Numbered from the stretch's first letter, positions 23,128 to 34,741 are shown. The stretch is DNA of 64,000 nt from Cladophialophora immunda (GCF_000835495.1 NW_015622541.1:2170001-2234000); one strand, 5' to 3'. Numbers and translations: made by a program. Notes: a model not told the origin generated them from the letters alone.

Positions 23128-24069
23128 ATGTCGGGCTCAACACCAGTCAAGATAGTCTATGGCTCCGAACCCCTGGCAAATGGGCCCCCTTTCGACAACC
23201 ATGCCTATCTGGCCGAAGTATACGAAATTCTCCAAAAGCATGAGGTCACCGAAATCGATAGTTCCCAAATCTACGGAGAAAGTGAAGCAATGTTAGGTGC
23301 CACCAAAGCTGGAGAGACTTTCACTCTGGACACCAAATGGCTGGGTGGCGGTCAGCCCGGGTGGGCCACGAAAGAGAACATCGTGAATTCAGCAAAGGAG
23401 AGTCTCAAGAAACTGGGCGTGGAGCAAGTCGACATCTTCTACATCCACCTTCCAGATCCTCAGACGCCCATCGCCGACACGCTTGCTGGTGTGCAAGAGG
23501 TGTATCAACTCGGCCTGTTCAAGCGATTCGGCCTTTGCAACTACGTGCCGGACGATGTACGACAGATCTACAATCACTGCAAGGAGATGGACTACGTGCT
23601 CCCCACGGTGTACCAGGGGATCTACTCGGCGGTGGCCCGCCGCTCGGAGACTGCTCTCTTCCCCACCCTCAAGGAACTGGGCATCTTGTTCTACGCCTAC
23701 AGTCCGCTGGCGGGCGGATTTCTGGCCAAGACACCCGAGGAAGTCGCCAGGGGAGCCGGTCGCTTCAACGACGCAGCGTATGGTGGCATGTACAAGCAGT
23801 GGTTTGTGAAGCCCGCGTACCTGGAAGCGCTGAAGGAGTGGGGGGCCATCGCCAGCGAAGAGGGCTGTTCACGCGTCGAGCTGGGATACCGCTGGGTGGT
23901 GTACCATTCGCCCTTGGCGCAAACCGCGAGGAATGGCATGATTGTGGGTGCGAGAAGCAAAGAGCAGCTGGAGCAGGCACTTGGCGGCATCGCCAAGGGC
24001 AGGGTGTCCGACAAGGCGTGCGAGGCTATCGATGGCATCTGGGAGAAGGTCCAGAACGATGCGCCGTAG
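23128..24069 (+). CDS. Aldo/keto reductase (AKR7-like)
   Basis: NADPH-dependent reductase of aldehydes or ketones, (beta/alpha)8 barrel, single exon, 313 aa from MSGSTPVKIVYG. Catalytic tetrad visible: Asp and Tyr in DSSQIYGESE, Lys in DTKW, His in YIHLPDP. Further barrel motifs are GLCNY, QGIYSAVARR, YSPLAGGFL and the C-terminal cofactor segment GARSKEQLEQ. Closest to the aflatoxin-aldehyde-reductase-like group. An in-frame extension upstream to 23002 is rejected because it is not family-like. Lies next to the Zn2Cys6 regulator. Confidence 0.9.
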   Translation: MSGSTPVKIVYGSEPLANGPPFDNHAYLAEVYEILQKHEVTEIDSSQIYGESEAMLGATKAGETFTLDTKWLGGGQPGWATKENIVNSAKESLKKLGVEQVDIFYIHLPDPQTPIADTLAGVQEVYQLGLFKRFGLCNYVPDDVRQIYNHCKEMDYVLPTVYQGIYSAVARRSETALFPTLKELGILFYAYSPLAGGFLAKTPEEVARGAGRFNDAAYGGMYKQWFVKPAYLEALKEWGAIASEEGCSRVELGYRWVVYHSPLAQTARNGMIVGARSKEQLEQALGGIAKGRVSDKACEAIDGIWEKVQNDAP

Positions 24070-24800
24070 ATTGGACCGCGTTCTTCTTCTCGTAGACTCC
24101 ATATAGGATCCATGAAAAGCGTGGAGTCAGATCCGAAACCGACCCACTTTCCCAATTACATATTTGGAGGGTCTCTCTTTTCCTCTCGCTTGAAGATGGC
24201 ATTGTAGCAAATATAAGTTGCCTAAGCAGCCGTGAGAAATCAGAAGAATGGATGCTAGGTTGGCGAATGACACCGACGTGGACAGAGATCAGCTCGAATG
24301 AGTTCATGTCTCCATCGTGGACACCCTTATCGCCTAATGTTCAAAAGCTTGTGAGCATTTTCACCTTCGCGACCGGCCCAAGGGCTTGATGAACTAAAGT
24401 CTCACAGGTCCCCCCTAAAACCCCAGGTTCGACCCTGATGGGAAGACGGAGTCCTCCGCAGTGAATAGCTCAATCTTGTGCCATTTTTTTAAGGAATTAC
24501 TAAGGGCGTTCGTCCGCCGGGCGGGAATTCTCGTGTTCATAAAGCACTAGCTACTCCTCCCCCCTTGCGGTTCTCCACCACCTCCCCCTCCCCCAAGTCG
24601 CCCCAGAAATCGCTAGGCCAAGGTTCTCAGTCACATGCGGCCAGGAAGACGGGCTGCTCGTCGCTCAAGTATCCCTAAAATTCTCCCCAGCCCGGGGAAC
24701 GACATTACTCATGTCCTTGGAGCTTTTTACCCCGCCCTGCACGGTCCATTGTTGTCGTCGTGCGTCTTTCGACACCACTGAGAATTCCTGACCACGCGCG
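24070..24800. other. Promoter region of Zn2Cys6 regulator 1
   Basis: 731 nt with C-rich tracts around 24555-24605. No gene recognised. A tRNA-like TTCGA loop at about 24430 was examined and dismissed. Confidence 0.5.
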
Positions 24801-27493
24801 ATGCATAACTCATCCGAACGGCGGCCCCGTTGTGCTACTGCCTGCAACTCGTGCAGGGTGAAGAAAATCAAGTGGTGAGTGTCCCAACACAAATAAGGCG
24901 CTTCTGAACTATTCACTGAACTGTCATCAGCAATGGCGAACAGCCATGTACGAACTGTATCGTATGTTGCACCGGGTCGGGAATCTGATTCGATTTAATC
25001 AGCAAGAAATCCAGGACTACCGCGAAGAATGCATCTTTGCAGCCACGCGACGTCGGAACAAGGACCGAAGCGGCCACAGTCTTGAAAGAATCCAGGCCAG
25101 ACTGTCGCGCATCGAAAACTTATTGCCACGGTCAAACAGATCGTCACCTGCTCAAATGCATGAGAGGGGGCCAGAGCAAGGCTCTTCTCAGGATGGAGAG
25201 ATGGAAAATCCTGTTCAGCAACTCCGATCCCCCTTGCCGGTCGACGAAGTTGCGGTCGCGGTTCACGCGCCATCTGCTACCCCAACGGCGCGGATTCTAC
25301 CTGGTGCCAGCGAAAATAGTGCATGGCTCCCACCAACACCCTCTATGACCACGGCGCAAAGCACTGGCGAGGACGATGGTAGTTGTTGCGTTCCGCCAGA
25401 AGAAGAGGTGCGTTCCCAACCAGTGATAACCCTCTTCACGGCAAAGAACAGTACTGATCACACCTTGCAGATGAGTTACGAATATCATGGTACTTCTTCG
25501 ACTCTGCAGGCAATTGTCTTTGCCCGGGCCTAACATGCCTACTTAGGAAAAGGTTCTTTCTTGTCCATATGTTCGAAGTCGGGAATTGAGTGGGTGTGCC
25601 AGAAGACAGGGAGCTCCGACTTCGCCAAAACGGCACGACAGTTTACCTACGAGACTTGTCGACGGCTGAAGTTGGAGACGATACAAACCCGAGATCGAGA
25701 ACCCGAGCCTGCCCCCGAAGACGCTTGGAGGTATACACAGGCCTTTTTTGACGAATGCGCCGAGGGAATGATTGGCTTGATCCACCGTCCCAACTTTGAG
25801 GCCCGGCTCCGGGCTCAGTTCGAGCAAGGCCAGCCATCGTCTGCAGACCAGGACCCCGCCTGGTACGCACTACGAAACGTAGTCTATGCCACAGGCTGGC
25901 GGCTACTTTCATGGAAACATCGGTTTCGCGGATTTCGCTTCGACGAAGGCGCGGGCTGGAAGTATTTCCGCAATGCTCTCTCGGTCCATTCCGAGCTGTT
26001 GTATTGTAGAACCAGTCTGATGGCGATACAGGCACTCGGTTCAATGGTGATTCCCTCGGCTCTGATGTTTGTACCAGACTGTCACTGACTCGGACATCGC
26101 CTAGAGCATCTATGTGGAGTCCATTGGAACTCCTTCGGTTGACTACATGCTGTGTGTGAATGCGATGAAGCTGGCAGAGTCGAAAGGTCTCCACCGGCAG
26201 CCTGCCAATGCATGGAACTTGTCTCCAAGCGCCGTCCGGCTTCGCAGCCGATTGTGGTGGGCAATCTACATCTACGAGCGACATATCGCCTTTCGATCTG
26301 GCCGGCCTTTGGTATGTGGTTTCAACCCTTTCTGGCAGATCACCCCCGAGTTTGTAGCTGCTGACGACGATGATACAGTCAATTGAAGACGACGAGATCA
26401 CCTGTCAGTTACCGAGCGGGCAACGGGATGATGATTCGGGACACCTCGAATACTTGTGCTCCGCCGCTCGACACGCGCAGATATCGGCACAGATAGCGAG
26501 AAGGTTGAAGACCCTGAAAAACTGCAATCCGACCTTTGAGGACATCGTCAAGACCATGGGCGAACTGCAAGAAACGCTCGAAAAGTGGTTCAACGACTCC
26601 CCGGCGTCTGTCAAGATCGACCCCGTCACCTCGACAGTCCCACCCGATTGCCACCCCCATCTAGTTGTGTATCTTCTGTTTGCGTATTATGGAAGTCTGA
26701 TCTCCATCCACTCGCTCCTGGTCCACCCATGGAATGCCATACCGCTGAATTTGGGCCCTCACGAGAAGGAAAAGGTCCGAAGCCAGGTCCACAAAAGCAC
26801 GGAGGTCGTTGTTGGGGCATCACGCAACATCATTCGCAATTCGCGCCTCTTGCACATCTCCCCATCCTCACCAAAAAGGTAAGCATTGCGTCGATTTGCG
26901 CTGCTACTTTAGCCCTTCGTGAAAGCGAATCATGCTGATTGGCGACACTCCAGCCTTGTCTACGTCTTCCCTCTATGGGCCCTGATCAGCCTCTTTGTGC
27001 ACGTCTTGCAGTACCCAGAGAGATCTACAGTGGACTCAGATATCGAGCTCATGTACATGGTCTCAGGGAGACTGAGTTACTTGGAATTCGCCTCTGCCGA
27101 TCTTCAGTTCCCCTTTGCCCGAGATCTTACAAACTTGGCAAGCATGGCAGTCGCAAAGGCCAGAGCACACAGAGGTGCTCTAGAGAAGTCCAAATCAAAA
27201 TCAGACCACGAGACTGCCGGACAGACTGTGCTTGATATTCAACCGTCGGACCTGGGGCTGGATGCTGGACTCCCTCCGCTGGAGGATGTAAGTAAAGGAC
27301 CGACCTCTTATTTGGATGACCCGCTGAGCTGCAACTGACCACGACTTCTCCCCAGACCGCACTCCTCAATCCGATGGACTGGGACGATGAGAGGTGGGGC
27401 ACCCTACTGTGCTGGCCCGATTCCGGCAACTCCCCTCTAATCGATATCATGGCAAATCTCGACGGAGGGGCAGATTTTAGTCACTATGTTTGA
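24801..27493 (+). CDS. Zn2Cys6 fungal transcription factor (1)
   Basis: Probable pathway-specific regulator, 731 aa. Nine exons: 24801-24874, 24931-24961, 25015-25407, 25471-25489, 25547-26046, 26105-26311, 26379-26878, 26954-27287 and 27356-27493. Splicing of the first three exons rebuilds a perfect Cx2Cx6Cx5Cx2Cx6C zinc cluster at residues 15-41 (CNSC, RVKKIKC, CTNC, IDYREEC). A short coiled coil (ERIQARLSRIENLL) follows. The fungal-specific transcription factor domain spans roughly residues 170-560 (EYHGKGSFLSICS, FFDECAEGMIGLIHRPNF, SRLWWAIYIYERHIAF, GRPL). The 19-nt exon 4 and 31-nt exon 2 are unusually small. It lies between the P450/SDR/AKR block and the FAH-AACS cluster and could control either. 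Confidence 0.85.
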
Positions 27494-28066
27494 TCCTCAC
27501 CCAGTCGTGTTTCTACGAAAAAGTTTTTCATGGTGACAAGGGAATTAGGGAGTTGGGGGCGGCGAGAGGCACCATACCGAACCACATTTGAAGCTCCCCC
27601 GAGTATTTATTTGATTTGTGAATGTCAAATACACAGACGAATGAGAGCAAGGATTTATGGCCTACTTCTCCTTCGTTTTGCCCCAGCGAGCATTGTATCC
27701 GTGGTCTATCGGAATTCGAAACTGTGATCGTTTTTGTCGTTCGTCACGGATAGACGGCAGAGCTTCGGGAAGCCTGAAAGAGTGGTCGCTGACACTGGCT
27801 CAATATCAAATTGAAAAGCCAGGGCCTATGAGTAGTCAAAGCAAAGCTCGGCGAAGTGTCGGAAGGAGCCTCCCGATGCCGAATCGATACATCTTAGCAG
27901 TAAGAAACACGGCATAGAGGACTATCAGCTTTAGTTCGAATGCTATATGTCATACAACTTTGTTCAGTGCCACTCTACTTGTTCCAACCTCCTACATCAT
28001 TCTTCTTCCCTCATCGTCACCGCCGCCGCCGTTACCATTACCAGGAGATTTTGAGACGGATACAGC
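27494..28066. other. Intergenic region upstream of FAH gene
   Basis: 573 nt; promoter of the FAH-family gene with a (CCG)n-like run at about 28018-28034. No gene seen. Confidence 0.55.
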
Positions 28067-29297
28067 ATGTCGGAGCCGATCTTCAACCGCTTGGTTCGAT
28101 TCAAGACCGCAGCCGGGAAGGTATTCCTCGGCGAGGCAGACGAGGACGCCACGCCCAACTTGACCCTCACCAAGGAGGCGCTGATCGGGAAGACTGTGCG
28201 TGTTTATCGGGGCACATCGCCTCTGGACTGCGATTTTCAATTGTCAGATGAACGAGAAGTCATTCATGAAGTAAGTCCCCGATATGTGACTTGTAGGGAT
28301 GATCAAGTGAAAAAGGTTGCTGATATCCTGGCCTCAATGAACCCTGCACGAGCTGACGGTAACGGACTTCCTCAGGTTCTCAGCCCACTTTCCGAAGTAC
28401 CAATTTTCTATGGAATTGGCCTGAACTACAAAGCCCATGCCAAGGAGGCCAACGTACGTTATTTCCCTTTGTCTCTAGGACAATTGCAGAGACGCCCGTT
28501 TCTCCGGGCTTTCGAAAATCGAAAGGACTGGCTAAAACACTGAGTAGATCCCCACCGGTGATTATCCCACGGTCTTTACCAAGCCACCGGGTAAGAATAG
28601 CTTCAGAATTGGCACGTCGTTGAAGGGAGGCTGACTAAATCTTTTCTCCTATGCAAGACTCTCTCGCGGGACCGTTCGAAGATATCTTCGTCAAACCAGA
28701 AATCCAATTCTTGGACTATGAGGCAAGCAAGCGGTCTCTTTCTCCTTTGGACCCCGCAACGGCCGGTCCTGTGTCGGTTTGTTTCTTCGAACCATCTGTT
28801 GATATACATCTATACAGGGTGAGCTCAGCATAATCATTGGGAAAAGTTGCAAGGATCTTGCCGAAGACGCCGATCCCACGCCGTTCATCCTGGGTTATAC
28901 CGTTGGAAACGATGTCTCGTCGCGCTACTGGCAAAATTCTCTCCGTTCCGGAGGTCAGCATGGCTCGGGGAAGGCCTTCGACAAGTTTGCGCCCATTGGT
29001 CCCGTAATCGCCTCTCCCAAGGCGGTGCCCGATCCTTCGGCTCTGTCCCTGACGACGAAAGTGAACGGGGAGCTGCGGCAAAAGACTGGCACAGACGACT
29101 TGATTTTCGATATACACGCCATCTTCCGCCACCTCAGTCGCGGAAGGACTCTCAGGCCCGGAACGGTCATCATGACAGGCACTCCCAGCGGCGTCGCCGC
29201 CTTCATGAAGCCGCCAGAATGGTTGAAGAACGGAGATCTGGTCGAGATAGAAATTACCGGCCTCGGGAAGATTGCAAACCGCATGCTGGTGGGCTAG
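28067..29297 (+). CDS. Fumarylacetoacetate hydrolase (FAH) family protein
   Basis: Metal-dependent hydrolase, isomerase or decarboxylase acting on beta-diketone or oxo-enoate acids, as in the late steps of aromatic ring catabolism. 289 aa from exons 28067-28270, 28376-28453, 28548-28590, 28658-28722 and 28818-29297. Core motifs are IFYGIGLNYKAHAKEAN, FVKPEIQFLDYEGEL (metal-binding acidic residues, formed across the last intron), GYTVGNDVSSRYWQ and PGTVIMTGTPSGV. Intron 4 (28723-28817) starts with GCAAGC, a GC-AG intron; no GT donor gives the conserved DYEGEL join. Same strand as the AACS gene 381 nt downstream. Confidence 0.88.
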
Positions 29298-29678
29298 CAT
29301 CTATACCTTGTCGGAACTTGTTTATCCTGTCTTCTATTGTTCTCGAGCACTCGATCGTCAAAAGCGATATGTACCCCAGAAAGGCCTGAATGCAGCTGGG
29401 AAGCCGTGTGTAGAAACTGTTTGGATACTAGGTCCTTGGCGTCGTGTCGCACTAGCCGAGTTGGAACGGGATTAGATGCATTCTTCGATCCAATTGGACG
29501 CACTCGCTCGAATTGGATAAGACCCGCGGAGCTCTTCATTACTAGCTCGGTGCTAGTATCCATTAGCGTTATGCCAAAAGGCAAAATGATCAGAATCACA
29601 GAGGCATCTGTGATGAAATTGTCGTTCCTGCTCACACCTAAGTACCTCAGGCACGAAGGTCTCTGAGGCCTTGCGACA
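29298..29678. other. Intergenic region FAH / AACS
   Basis: 381 nt, no gene. An ATG-initiated frame starting at 29679 begins the next gene. Confidence 0.5.
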
Positions 29679-32056
29679 ATGGCCATGGCAGCGATGTCCA
29701 AGACGAAACCACGGCTCCTGTGGACGCCTCCAAATCCGTCGGCCACGATGACAGACAGACTTCGGCGTCATATCAATGCGCGACGGTCCCTTTCACTGAA
29801 GGACTACACGGACCTTTACACATATTCAATCAGTGATGGGAGCAGAGATGAATTCTGGGTCGACCTGTTCGTTTTCCTGGGGATGAAGGGAGACAAGGTG
29901 CCCAGTATAGGTTTTCAAGAACACGTATGATGCGTGGCCTTTCTTCAAAATGTTCATTCCACAACTCATTCTGCTGACAAAACCCCACCAGGTTCAACAT
30001 CTCATGTTCCCAGTCCCGATGTGGTACCCGGATATCAAGCTGAACTTCACCGAAAACCTCCTGTCCTGTCAAGATCCCACCGAGATCGTTATCCACGCCT
30101 GCACCGAGGGCGGTGAAGATATCCGGGACGTCACATGGGGCGACTTGCACTCGCAGGTGGCCCAACTGGCTGACGCAATGCTATCTTCGGGTATCACGGT
30201 GGGCGACCGAGTCGCGGGCGTCTTGTCCAATCGACTGGAGACCGTGGTGGCATGTCTAGCTGCGCTATCCATGGGAGCACTCTGGTCCACCTCGTCCCCC
30301 GATATGGGTGTCGAAGGCGTCCTCGACCGGGTTCGACAGATAAGGCCGAAGCTTTTTATCGTCGAAAGCGACGTCTTCTACAACGGCAGAGTGCAGGATC
30401 AAATGGACAAGAACCGACAGTGTGCCGGGGAGCTGCTACAGACACCAGAGTTCGTGAATATGGTAGTGATACCGAGAAGAACGAAGGTGCTTGAACAACG
30501 CAGCTTGAAAGTGATTACGTGGAATACTTTTCTCGAGCGCGGAATTGGAAGGCCCTTGAAGTTTGCAAAGCTTCCTTTCAGCCATCCAGGTTTTATTGTC
30601 TACTCCTCGGGCACGGTGAGCTGCACTACATCTCTCGGCTATCGAAGTGAATTGAATTAATGGGATTCGTCTAGACAGGGCCGCCCAAATGCATTGTACA
30701 CAGTGCCGCCGTAAGTCTCTGTCCTCTGGCCATAACAATCCTGTTGACAGGCCATTCAGGGGCTATTGCTTCAGTCGAAGAAGGACTCGGTTGTGCATTT
30801 CGATGTGCGGCCTGGGGACAATATTCTTCAGTATACCACGGTAGGCACCACTACAATTTGTGTGTCAATAGTTGAATGACTAGGGCGCCTCAGACCGGCT
30901 GGATCATGTGGGGGAAAGTCATATGTGGTATCGGATATGGCGGACGTACCGTCCTCTACGATGGCTCACCGTTGAAGCCAGACCCGCTGGTTCTTCTACG
31001 CCTCGTGTCAAAACTCAGGCATGAAGCTCCCCTCTCTCGGAAACGGTCGCTTTTCAAGTGTTAACCACTATCATCCGTAGGGTCACCCATTTTGGCACCT
31101 CGGCAAGGTTTCTGACCGAGCTGAAGAATTTCGGCCTTGTTCCAAGTACGTCAAGACGTCTTCCACCAAAGATGTCTGTCGATTTAACGTCTTCATTCAC
31201 AGGAGATATGATCGATCTCTCTCGACTTTGCGGCGTTCCTCTAACTTGTGGGAACTCCCAGTGGTGTCCGGAAATCCCACCTTGCCACTTTATGCCGGCG
31301 AGATACAAAGCGAAAGTTTGGGGATGGCAACGGATGTGGCAGACGCGGATTCGCCGGACGCAGTCTCCGTCAAGGAGAGCGGTCGAGCCGGAGAACTTGT
31401 CTGTCGGAGATCGTTCCCCAGTCAACCGGTCTCCTTCTGGGGAGAGGCTGGGACAGAGCGGTATCGCTCATCCTACTTCGACCGCTACGGAGGCGAAGTC
31501 TGGTATCAAGGAGACTACGTGGCCATGAATCCGAGAACCAGAGGATTTGAGATGCTCGGAAGATCGTGCGTCTTTTCCACCCTGTATTTTTCTTTATGTG
31601 TCTACTGACCAAAGCGGAAGAGACGGTGTCTTGAATCCTTCGGGAGTACGTTTCAGCTCGGCCGAAATCTACGAAGTGGTCGACAAGATCCCAGGGATCG
31701 CGGATTCGCTATGCGTAGGGCAACGAAGACCGGCAGACGAGGATGAGTCGGTTTATCTTTTCATCAAGATGCAACCTGGTCGAAAGTTGACCAGTGCGCT
31801 GAAAACGACGATACGACAGACCATCCGGAAAGCCAGGACGCCGAGACACGTTCCCAAATACATTATTGAGGTCCCGGATATCCCGTACACGGTCAATGGA
31901 AAGAAGATCGAGTTGGCTGTGAAGTTCATCATTTCAAATGGCACATCCAAAGCGAACGGAGCGGTGGCCAATCCAGGGTCCTTCGAGTACTACAGGCGAT
32001 TCTACCAGATCGAGAAGGTCTTGGAAGAAGAACAGAAGGCTAGGGCAAAGCTATGA
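29679..32056 (+). CDS. Acetoacetyl-CoA synthetase-like ANL ligase, central motif missing
   Basis: Would activate acetoacetate, or a similar oxo-acid, to its CoA thioester. Likely exons are 29679-29924, 29992-30615, 30675-30710, 30760-30840, 30894-31018, 31081-31145, 31262-31565 and 31621-32056 (638 aa). Present are DIKLNFTENLL, the ATP loop VYSSGTTGPPK, GWIMWG, VTHFGTSARFL, GDYVAMNPRTRGF, SDGVLNPSGVRF and the C-terminal Lys in NGKKIE. Missing is the block after the conserved DMIDLSRL (31205-31228), where the family has the STG and SGGTD motif. The frame shifts between there and GNPTLPLYAGEI at 31270, leaving about 40 residues unaccounted for. An intron from 31146 to 31261 can bridge the gap in frame, but the protein would then lack that block. 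One intron (31019-31080) begins GCATGA. Possibly a degenerate or neofunctional copy. Confidence 0.75.
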
Positions 32057-32273
32057 TTCGAGGTTGATTCCCGCGTGGCCAAAAAGTATAGATAGTGTCA
32101 GGAATCGCCTGCCTGACAAGACCTTTACCTCTATAGTGCCTAACAATTCGCCACTAGGGGCCAGATATTCCGTCTTTTTGCTAAAAACAAGGGATTGAGG
32201 TACTATCCTGACAGATAGATTCAGAAAGGATATAGTAGTTATTCGGGGCAACATAGAACTTTTGGCAACCAGT

Positions 32274-32741
32274 CTAACTTCCGAGCGCTGGAGATGTCTG
32301 AGTCTCCTGCTGCTTCTGATGCTCTTCTACACTGGCGATGGCAGCCTCGACCTCGTACGAGTCCATGCCTTCCTTGAAGTCCGTGATCATCCCGTCCGCG
32401 TCGACAATGAACCTCATCATATAGGTGTTGGTGTAGGCTTGATTCCCCGGTCCTCTCCCGCGTACGGATCCCTCGACGAACGCCGTGTCGCCTTCAGCCA
32501 CGAGATTCACGATCCCGACCTGCCACGACTCGAAATTCTTGGTGAAGTCGTTGGAGAGTTGTGCCCGCTCGGGTCCAGGCAGCACTCCTCCCCAGAACGC
32601 CCTCGCCGGTTGCGCGATCACGGCCCAGGTCCCACCGGGCGCGAACAGCTTTCCCAGGTCTTCCATCCGGCGATCACCCAACGTCGTCATGAACCGCTTG
32701 GCCGTGGCTCTGGTGATCTCTGTTTGACCGGGGCTTGACAT
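32274..32741 (-). CDS. SnoaL-like / NTF2-fold small protein (1)
   Basis: 155 aa from MSSPGQTEI, single exon. Alpha+beta cone fold proteins of this type include polyketide cyclases, dehydratases and isomerases. Visible core: FMTTLGDRRMEDLGKLFAPG, W, AYTNTYMMRFIVDADG and DSYEVEAA. Clearly paralogous to the protein at 34169-34618 (shared DRR-(M/L)-(E/D)-(D/E)-L, LFAPG, YTNTY, RFIV, YEVEA). Catalytic residues cannot be assigned. An in-frame extension to 32879 is unlikely. Confidence 0.8.
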   Translation of the reverse strand: MSSPGQTEITRATAKRFMTTLGDRRMEDLGKLFAPGGTWAVIAQPARAFWGGVLPGPERAQLSNDFTKNFESWQVGIVNLVAEGDTAFVEGSVRGRGPGNQAYTNTYMMRFIVDADGMITDFKEGMDSYEVEAAIASVEEHQKQQETQTSPALGS

Positions 32742-33265
32742 GTTGCAAGTTTCGAAAGCCGTGTTTGGCGTGTGGTGCGACGGTTTAGGGGGGTGCAGGA
32801 GTCTGCCTCCTTGTATTTGACCGGGATAGCGCCCTTTCCAGTTTACAGCTCTCCCCTTCGAAGTTGTCTGCACCACCAATTGTTGGGGATGGAGAAGATA
32901 TATTTGGTTCGGCCTATTGAAATCAATGCCTTACTGTTTAGCCGCGGTGCAATGGGATTAGAGTTGGCAGTCCGTATCCATTTGGTTAGTAGCTCATCGA
33001 AGTCTCAGTCCAACTTCAGGCTGCAGAATAGGTCTACTGTTCGGCATATCGCGGCTTTGTCTATGGCAAAATCACAAATCATCTTTCTCTCTCTGTCCGA
33101 AGTATCCCTACAGCCCACGACCAACAAATCCGAACCCCCCAGCCGCCAGTTCAACGTTGCTCTGGACGAAGCACTGGTGCCATTTCATTTGCAAAGTCGC
33201 GCGTTCCAGACCTTTTGATCTGAACGAGTATTTCGGCCAAGTTCCCATCGAATCCAGGCAGCGGA
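32742..33265. other. Intergenic region SnoaL1 / ABM
   Basis: 524 nt; promoter of SnoaL1 and 3' end of the ABM gene. No gene seen. Confidence 0.5.
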
Positions 33266-33637
33266 TTAGAAACCCGTGAGTGCCTTGAGAAACTTGGGGG
33301 GTGGTCCTGCTGCGATGACCCCAGCTGCAGCCAATTCCTTCGCCACAGGCGTCGCTAGGTGCTTCTCCAGTGCTTCTCTCCCGCTATATCGCTCAAAGAT
33401 GTGAAAATGGAGCGGGTTTTGGTCGTCGCGGGAGACCGAATATACCAACGTGCCGGGCTCGTCTTTTGCCAATGTCACCTGTCTGCGAATGAAGTCTTCA
33501 AGCTCGTCGCCACGCCCTTCTTTGGCGTAGATCTGTGCTTGGATCAATCAGTCCGTCTTGCATCTATACCTCGAGAGCCTTACATCTGCATAAACTTCGA
33601 ATTCACCTTCGGGAATTGGAGGAAATTTAAACTCCAT
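33266..33637 (-). CDS. Antibiotic biosynthesis monooxygenase (ABM) domain protein
   Basis: Small dimeric alpha/beta barrel protein; some relatives oxidise phenols or quinols without cofactor, others are of unknown function. 106 aa from exons 33637-33584 and 33532-33266. Joining gives EVYADIYAKEGRGDELE, the usual first strand and helix. Then come FIRRQVTLAKDEPGTLVYSV, FHIFERYSGREALEKHL and a C-terminal PKFLKALTGF. Divergent from SnoaL2 with a shared promoter. Confidence 0.82.
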
Positions 33638-34168
33638 TTTTGGAGGTATTTCCACAGGGGCCGATGGGGGAGCGAAATGGCGAAAACGTATAGGTTGTTG
33701 CGCTCGTGATGTGGTTCTGATGATATTAATGCTGCAGGAAGAACCACCGTAGAAGGAACATCAAATGCATCCGAACCATTCCTCATTCTTAAGCCCCGCG
33801 GATGGTTCTCCGGTTCTCCAGCAAAGTACTCCGTATATGAGTACCTCCGCAAAACGGATATACCTATTCCGTGGCTCGTGTCAGCCGTATGATCCAATTG
33901 GTTGTGTTGGGTTGATCTAACTCTTCAACGACTCGGTACTACTACTCGCGTATCCACCGAAGTTGTATAAGACGAAACTGGCCCATGATGAGTTAATGCC
34001 TCATTTCTCGCATATTGGAAACGCCTGAACGAATTACTAGGGTCGTTCTTATCACGGACCACGCGCCCAGAGCTTCGGAGCAATTCTTAGCCGCACTCTT
34101 GCGAATCAAGCTGGTCGAAATCTGGACAGAAAACCAGGCGATTTTGCCAGTTCTCAACTCCACTCATC
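33638..34168. other. Divergent promoter region ABM / SnoaL2
   Basis: 531 nt. Holds TACTCCGTATATGAGTA (TACTC/GAGTA inverted arms) near 33827-33843 and TATTCCGTGG at 33865-33874. The latter matches, in reverse complement, a decamer found in two other cluster promoters (41652 and 43901). Confidence 0.5.
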
Positions 34169-34618
34169 ATGTACGACGCCGAGGCAACGGAGAGAACACG
34201 CACCGTCGTCACCAAATGGATATCTGCATTCGCGGATCGCCGCCTGGACGAACTCCACAGCCTCTTCGCCCCGGGTGCGAAATGGATCCTCGTGGGCAAA
34301 GCCGACAGAGCGCCCTGGGCCGGCGTGGCGACGGGTGCAGCTTTGCGGCAGAAGACCGATAACATGGAGCTCTTTGACAAGTGGGAGTACACACTTGAAA
34401 ATCTCATCGTCGAAAACGACAAGGCTGTCGCAGAAGGGGTCGGGACCGGATCGGGACCAGGAGCTCTTTACTACACGAACACGTATCTGAAGCGATTCAT
34501 TGTCAACAAGGAAGGGAAGGTCACGGAGGTGAAGGTCATTTTGGATGCATACGAGGTGGAGGCATTTGGGGCTCTGTACGAGGAATGGAAGAAAACCCAG
34601 GGCACGAAACCTGTATGA
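34169..34618 (+). CDS. SnoaL-like / NTF2-fold small protein (2)
   Basis: 149 aa, single exon, start MYDAEATERTRT. Paralogue of SnoaL1: AFADRRLDELHSLFAPGAKW, YYTNTYLKRFIV and DAYEVEAFG align without gaps over most of the length. Possible dehydratase, isomerase or cyclase acting on the cluster's intermediates; no direct evidence. Read toward the SDR C gene, whose stop is 124 nt downstream on the other strand. Confidence 0.8.
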   Translation: MYDAEATERTRTVVTKWISAFADRRLDELHSLFAPGAKWILVGKADRAPWAGVATGAALRQKTDNMELFDKWEYTLENLIVENDKAVAEGVGTGSGPGALYYTNTYLKRFIVNKEGKVTEVKVILDAYEVEAFGALYEEWKKTQGTKPV

Positions 34619-34741
34619 TGTGACTAGACGACATTGGACTGGCATAAGGCGGTGACGAACATCTGCGCACTTAAGCTAGGTGGCATCTTAGAGCGTTTGC
34701 GTCTATTTTGAAACTCAAGCCTCAGACGCTGTATCTTCTCA

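Noticed and set aside
23337..24095. 252-codon same-strand ORF overlapping the aldo-keto reductase
   Set aside because: Composition is Arg/Gly/Ser-rich as expected for an out-of-frame reading; the AKR frame has the full catalytic tetrad.
24415..24450. tRNA-like T-loop GGTTCGACCC
   Set aside because: The flanking bases do not form a 5-bp T stem (A-G mismatch) and no D or anticodon arm or acceptor stem can be drawn around it.
25643..26401. 252-codon antisense ORF inside regulator 1
   Set aside because: It overlaps conserved transcription-factor-domain exons and their introns; it has no family signal.
28723..28817. Read-through of FAH exon 4 into an extension starting ASKRSLSPLD
   Set aside because: It inserts non-conserved residues in the middle of the DYEGEL metal motif; the GC-AG splice restores it exactly.
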